This document shows positions 56,533-64,000 of a stretch of DNA of 64,000 nt, piece by piece. The notes beneath the pieces are model-generated. The model did no database searches, was not told the origin of the DNA, and worked only from the letters and a program-made list of their open reading frames with translations. Origin of the DNA: JOPF136 sp963773835 (GTDB taxonomy: Bacteria; Acidobacteriota; Terriglobia; Acidiferrales; UBA7541); assembly GCA_963773835.1 (NCBI GenBank), contig CAVZCQ010000003.1, positions 62,001 through 126,000 on the forward strand. Reading direction: 5' to 3'. Both the position numbers and the translations under genes were made by a program. The first letter of the stretch is position 1. Each line of letters begins with the position of its first letter.

Positions 56533-58065
56533 ATGGAAACGGCGGCGCCACGGGTGACGCTGCGAAGCTGGTTCGCACAGCCCTACGATTCCGCGATCGC
56601 CGCCGCGCGCACCTGCTACGCGCCACGGCTGATCTCCCCCTCCGATGTGACGGACAAACAGCGGCTGACCATCGGCGCGGCGACGTTCTACGCCGGGCAC
56701 CACACCGTTTTCCAGCACGCCCATTTCGAGTTCGGGCTGGAGAACATCAGCCGGCAATTCGTGTGGTCGTTTCTGCACGCGCATCCGTTCTACAACTCGG
56801 AGCAGCAGTCGCAGCGCTACGTGCGCATGGACCGCGCGCGTGCTTTTGTCCCGGCCGAGTCGCCTCATTTCGGCCCCGCCGAGCGCGCCATCTACGAAGC
56901 CGCCATCGCGCGTGCTTGGGACTCCTACCGCGAGATCACCCAATTGCTCGTCCCCGATGCGCAAGCCATTCTCTCCGACATCTGGCACATCGGCCCGATG
57001 TCGCACGCCAAGCGGCGCGACAAGGTGGCCAAGCAGGCGGAGAAGCGTGCCTTTGAAGTGGCGCGCTACGTCCTGCCCGTCGCCGCGTTCACCACCATGG
57101 TGCATACGCTATCGGGAATCGTGCTGCACCGGTTGTGGCACATGCAGAACGCCTGCGACTCGCCCGCCGAGGCGCGCGCCGTTGTCGGCGCCATGGTCGA
57201 ACGCGTCCGCGAGGTGGACGCGCAGTTTTTCGACCGCTTCGACAACCAGCCGCTCGAAGATTTGCCTGAATGGAACCTGCCGCGGACGGATGGTGACGCG
57301 TTTGCGCGGGAGTTCGACGTGCGCCTCGAAGGCCGCACCTCAAAGCTCGTGGATTATTCGCCGCGCGCCCCGGAAGTGATAGCGGACGCCTACCGCGCGG
57401 TGGTGGGCCTGACACGCGAATCGTGTCCCGACGCCGAAGCCATCGACCGGGTGATGAATCCCGCGCGCAATCCCTATCGCCTCCAGACGCTGGACATCGG
57501 GGTGCACGCGCCGATGATGCGCGCTCTCGAAAACGCCTCATACACATTCGCCAAAAAAATCTCGCACACGGCCGACAGCCAGGACCAGCGGCACCGCATG
57601 GTGCCCGGCGCGCGGCCGCTGCTGACGCTGGCGGACACGCGCGAGCCGGACGCGGTCATGCCCATGCTCATCCGCGGCAACCCACGCGCCCGCGAGGCGT
57701 ACGAGCGCGCGATGGAGAGGGCGTGGCGGGCGAAGAACGAGCTGCTCGACCGCGGCGTTTCCCGCGAGGACGCGCTCTACCTGCTCCCGAACGCGAAAGC
57801 CATCCGCCTGGTCGAGAGCGGTTCGCTGCTCCACCTGCTGCACAAATGGACCATGCGCACCTGCTTCAACGCCCAGGAAGAGATTTACCAGACATCGATG
57901 GAGGAGCTCGAACAGGTTCGCGAGGTGCATCCCGCGCTCGCGCGCTACATCGGGCCGCCGTGCCATCTGCGCGCGTCGATCACGACGCCGATCTGCACGG
58001 AAGGCTCCCACTTCTGCGGCGTCAAGGTGTGGCAGGATTTTCCAAGCACTGCCCGGCGGATTTAG
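56533..58065 (+). CDS. Tandem ThyX-like (FAD-dependent thymidylate synthase-fold) protein
   Basis: The 510-residue protein starts at ATG 56533 and contains two ThyX-like halves (about 10-250 and about 270-505). In a true ThyX the motif RHRxxSxNExSxR binds FAD and dUMP. Here the first half reads FLHAHPFYNSEQQSQRYVRM, so the first RHR is lost while SEQQSQRY is kept. The second half has SQDQRHRMVPGARPLL in place of the expected region. It may make dTMP as a fused, diverged enzyme, or have taken another role. No thyA is in the window. A palindrome sits right before the start. Confidence 0.8.
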   Translation: METAAPRVTLRSWFAQPYDSAIAAARTCYAPRLISPSDVTDKQRLTIGAATFYAGHHTVFQHAHFEFGLENISRQFVWSFLHAHPFYNSEQQSQRYVRMDRARAFVPAESPHFGPAERAIYEAAIARAWDSYREITQLLVPDAQAILSDIWHIGPMSHAKRRDKVAKQAEKRAFEVARYVLPVAAFTTMVHTLSGIVLHRLWHMQNACDSPAEARAVVGAMVERVREVDAQFFDRFDNQPLEDLPEWNLPRTDGDAFAREFDVRLEGRTSKLVDYSPRAPEVIADAYRAVVGLTRESCPDAEAIDRVMNPARNPYRLQTLDIGVHAPMMRALENASYTFAKKISHTADSQDQRHRMVPGARPLLTLADTREPDAVMPMLIRGNPRAREAYERAMERAWRAKNELLDRGVSREDALYLLPNAKAIRLVESGSLLHLLHKWTMRTCFNAQEEIYQTSMEELEQVREVHPALARYIGPPCHLRASITTPICTEGSHFCGVKVWQDFPSTARRI

Positions 58066-58163
58066 AGCTTCGCTTTCGCGCCGCCGTGCTCCCTTCACAG
58101 GTTTAAACATCTGTTTTATAGTCCACCTCCAAAGAGCGAGATGCCGGGCTACACAGGGGGTTG

Positions 58164-61640
<3,477 letters not shown>

Positions 61641-61891
61641 CCCCTTTCCTTTGCGACTCCTCGGGACGATTCCGCCACGGCGGAGGAAGCCCGCCCCATC
61701 CTGAGGTCGAGGTTCCCCGTCGCCTGAGGGTCACTGTCGGACTCCGACACGTGCTGGCAGCTCGATTCCCCGGACAATATTGAACTGATCTCGCTGGTAC
61801 TTTCGTTCCATGAGCGTATTCGCCACATTCCAACCGTCGTACCTTTGCACTCGCGCCTCGCGGAGTTAGGATTGGCATCATCAGGGATGCT

Positions 61892-63772
61892 ATGAAGCAG
61901 TGTCCTGTCTGCAATACGGATTTTGCCGACGAGCACCATACCTGTCCGACGGATGGCGCCGTTCTACTCTCCATGGAGGGAGCAGAGTGGGAGCCCGGCG
62001 TCCTCATCCGTGGGAAATACCGCATCCAGGCCCGCCTCGGCAAAGGCGGGATGGGCATCGTCTATAAGGCGCAGCACATTTTCCTGGAGGAATTCCGCGC
62101 GCTCAAGGTGATGTTCCCGCACCTCGCCCAGGACCCCAAATTCCGGCACCGGTTTCTGCGCGAAGGCAAGGAAGGCCGCAAGCTGCGCAACAATCCGCAC
62201 ATCGTGGCCATCGAGGACCAGGAACAGGCCGAAGACGGCAGCCTGTATCTGGCCATGGAATACGTGGACGGGGTGACGCTGCGCGAGCTGCTGCGCAGCG
62301 CGCACGGGCCGCTGCCGCTGCCGCGCGCGCTGAACATCGCGCGGGGAATCGCGGAAGGCCTGCAAGCCGCGCACGCACTGGGAATCGTGCACCGCGACAT
62401 CAAGCCGGACAACGTGCTGATGGCTCGCGACGCGGCGGGCAACGACCTTCCGAAAGTGGCCGATTTCGGCATCATGTCGCTCTGCGAAGGCTCGACGGTG
62501 ATGGGCACGCGCCCGCTGCTCACGGCCCCGTACGCCTCGCCCGAACAGTGGCAGGCGCAACCCGGCTCGAAGCCCGACCCGCGAACCGATCTCTACGCGC
62601 TGGGCATCACCATGTACGAAATGCTCACCGGCCGGCTGCCCTTCCGCGCCGACAATCCGGTGCAATGGATGCACGCGCACCTGACGCTGCAGCCTGCGCC
62701 GCCCAGCGAACTGAACACGGAGCTGGCCGGCAATCCCGCCATTGATGCGCTGGTGCTGAAGCTGCTGGCCAAAGACGTGAACGACCGGCATCCCGATGCG
62801 CAGGCTTTTCTGCGCGAGCTGAGCCTGGCGCAATCCGGAATGCAGTGGACGCCGCGCATGCCCCAACAGTCCATGGACACGGCCACGCCGACCACCGTCC
62901 AGCGCCGCACGCCCGTATCGGGCCTCGGTGGTTCTTCCACGCCCGCCTCCGTGACGCCGGCGAGCGGCGAGGCCCGCACTCCCGCGTCCGGCGAGAAGCC
63001 GGAAGGGGCGCGTCCGAAATACGCCGATGAAATGCTGCGCTGGGCGGAGAGAAACATTGACCGGAAGTCGGGTCAGGTGAAAGCGGTGACCAGCGAACCC
63101 GCCCGGCCAGCCGAGCCCGTAAAGCCTGCCGCGCCGCCGGTCGCACGACCCGCACCGTCGGCGCCGCTGCCTCCGCTTCCCGTGCCGCATTCCGCGCCTC
63201 CACCTCCGCCGGTCGAGCCGGACCGGCCGCTGGTGGAACGCGCGTCACCGCGCATCGAAACTCCGCCGGAGCGCACGGCACCGCCGGCTCCTCCGCCGCC
63301 ACCTCCTGCTCCGGTGGTACAGCCGAAACCCGCTGCGCCTCCGCCGGCCGCGCCACCTGTACGTCCTGCCGCGGCGCCGCGTCCGGCGCCGGCGCCGTTC
63401 GCCGCTGTGCTGCCGGAACAGAAAAAATCGCGCGGCATCTGGCTCTGGGTGGCTCTCGTCGTGCTGGCCATTGCGGGGGCTGCTGCCTACTTCCTGCTCC
63501 CGCGGCTCAGCGTGCAGCGGCAGACGGCTGCTCCTGGGGCTGCTCCTGCCGACACCGCGGCGCCCGCGGAGCGTCAACTGCAGATCGACGAACACATGCA
63601 CAAAGCGGAAGCCGCTTTCGCCCAGGGAAATTACGATTTGGCCATCGAGGAGTACCAGGCCGTCCTGCAGTTCAATCCCGCGAGCGTGCGCGCGAAAGAG
63701 GGAATCGAACGAGCGAAAAAGGCCAAAGCCGCAGAGAGCGTGATTCTGCCCGGCGGTAAGAATACGCCGTAG
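61892..63772 (+). CDS. Membrane Ser/Thr protein kinase with zinc ribbon and TPR
   Basis: The 626-residue protein has an N-terminal zinc ribbon (CPVC ... CPTDG), a kinase domain (about 38-300; HRDIKPDN from H167, DFG at 191-193) and a long Pro/Ala-rich linker (about 330-510). One transmembrane helix (about 516-536, IWLWVALVVLAIAGAAAYFL) and a C-terminal TPR-like segment (about 560-605) follow. The kinase would be cytoplasmic and the TPR end periplasmic. It follows the three-FGE kinase after 251 bases and leads the partial exported-protein gene by 12 bases. It begins at ATG 61892. Confidence 0.95.
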   Translation: MKQCPVCNTDFADEHHTCPTDGAVLLSMEGAEWEPGVLIRGKYRIQARLGKGGMGIVYKAQHIFLEEFRALKVMFPHLAQDPKFRHRFLREGKEGRKLRNNPHIVAIEDQEQAEDGSLYLAMEYVDGVTLRELLRSAHGPLPLPRALNIARGIAEGLQAAHALGIVHRDIKPDNVLMARDAAGNDLPKVADFGIMSLCEGSTVMGTRPLLTAPYASPEQWQAQPGSKPDPRTDLYALGITMYEMLTGRLPFRADNPVQWMHAHLTLQPAPPSELNTELAGNPAIDALVLKLLAKDVNDRHPDAQAFLRELSLAQSGMQWTPRMPQQSMDTATPTTVQRRTPVSGLGGSSTPASVTPASGEARTPASGEKPEGARPKYADEMLRWAERNIDRKSGQVKAVTSEPARPAEPVKPAAPPVARPAPSAPLPPLPVPHSAPPPPPVEPDRPLVERASPRIETPPERTAPPAPPPPPPAPVVQPKPAAPPPAAPPVRPAAAPRPAPAPFAAVLPEQKKSRGIWLWVALVVLAIAGAAAYFLLPRLSVQRQTAAPGAAPADTAAPAERQLQIDEHMHKAEAAFAQGNYDLAIEEYQAVLQFNPASVRAKEGIERAKKAKAAESVILPGGKNTP

Positions 63773-63784
63773 CCGTCGAGGGGG

Positions 63785-64000
63785 ATGCATTTGAGAATCG
63801 TGAGGAGAAGCTGGCGCGCGTGGCTGGCCCTGGCAGCGATGTCGCTCGTGGCGACGCAGGCTCGTGCGCAGGCGCCCGTCAAATGCGCGGGGCCGCTTTC
63901 CGAAGCCGCAGTGATCAAGCTGGCGGCTGCTGGCGTGCCGGACGCGCGGCTGGTTCAGATCGTGGACGCCTGCGGAGCCAGCTTCACCGTCACGCGCGAT
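63785..64000 (+). CDS. Exported protein, N-terminal part (partial)
   Basis: The frame opens at ATG 63785, 12 bases after the kinase stop, and runs off the window end; 72 residues are visible. Residues 1-32 form a signal peptide (basic RRSWRAWLALAAMSLVATQA, cleavage near ARAQA). The mature part begins APVKCAGPLSEAAVIKLAAA and includes a repeat-like GVPDARLVQIVDACG. It probably belongs to the kinase operon. The family is not recognisable from this part. Confidence 0.75.
   Translation, partial: MHLRIVRRSWRAWLALAAMSLVATQARAQAPVKCAGPLSEAAVIKLAAAGVPDARLVQIVDACGASFTVTRD

Overview
The window is high-GC DNA (about 60-65% G+C in most lines) packed with genes on both strands. A PEP-CTERM protein, zinc-ribbon Ser/Thr kinases (one with SUMF1-type domains), a YvcK-MglA neighbourhood and many short intergenic palindromes suggest a Gram-negative soil-type bacterium, most likely Acidobacteriota. 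That is inference from protein style; no rRNA is present. The only RNA gene seen is tRNA-Leu(CAG).

Layout. 0-5 kb: a diaminopentanoate-dehydrogenase-like gene cut by the window edge, a beta-hydroxyacid dehydrogenase, a zinc-ribbon membrane protein and RNase R. 5.4-10 kb: a Tyr/Gly-rich exported protein with a strong terminator, then tRNA-Leu, eutB, eutC and a fumarylacetoacetase-like hydrolase. 10-18 kb: PilZ, small membrane, SnoaL-like, PIG-L deacetylase, APC permease and TPR genes. 17.7-20.7 kb: a molybdate operon (MerR/TOBE regulator, modA, modB, modC). 20.8-26.2 kb: lipA, a GT-C-like membrane protein, a DHFR-like reductase, a second permease and a PEP-CTERM protein with a candidate sigma-54 promoter. 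26.5-29.6 kb: deaminase, folK, ruvB, an ABM-like gene and ruvA. 30-34.4 kb: a Rieske oxygenase, ankyrin protein, class II aldolase and glutamate dehydrogenase.

34.7-47.1 kb, between gdhA and yvcK, is accessory. It holds hicBA, a HEAT-repeat gene, an adenine methyltransferase cut off mid-domain, and directly at that break a low-GC four-gene island: two D12-class adenine methyltransferases, a winged-helix PD-(D/E)XK-like protein, and a GHKL ATPase with a probable nuclease C-terminus. This looks like an unusual ATPase-linked restriction-modification system. Next come parDE, higBA and a DUF433/DUF5615 pair, interspersed with at least six full or decayed copies of a repeat derived from the C-terminal winged helix of DpnI-type enzymes, plus thymidine kinase and a TonB-like protein.

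47.1-64 kb: yvcK with a TPR gene, mglA, STAS, endonuclease V, a diguanylate cyclase, a sugar-nucleotide epimerase, a response regulator, a CocE-type hydrolase, ribosomal protein L31, an odd double ThyX-like protein, two zinc-ribbon Ser/Thr kinases (one with three SUMF1-like domains) and the start of an exported protein.

Two themes cut across the window. Several coding genes (rnr, a TPR gene, yvcK, nfi) carry perfect or near-perfect short palindromes inside the reading frame, and related palindromes sit between genes. The accessory region is a patchwork of toxin-antitoxin and restriction-related pieces separated by the DpnI-like repeat.
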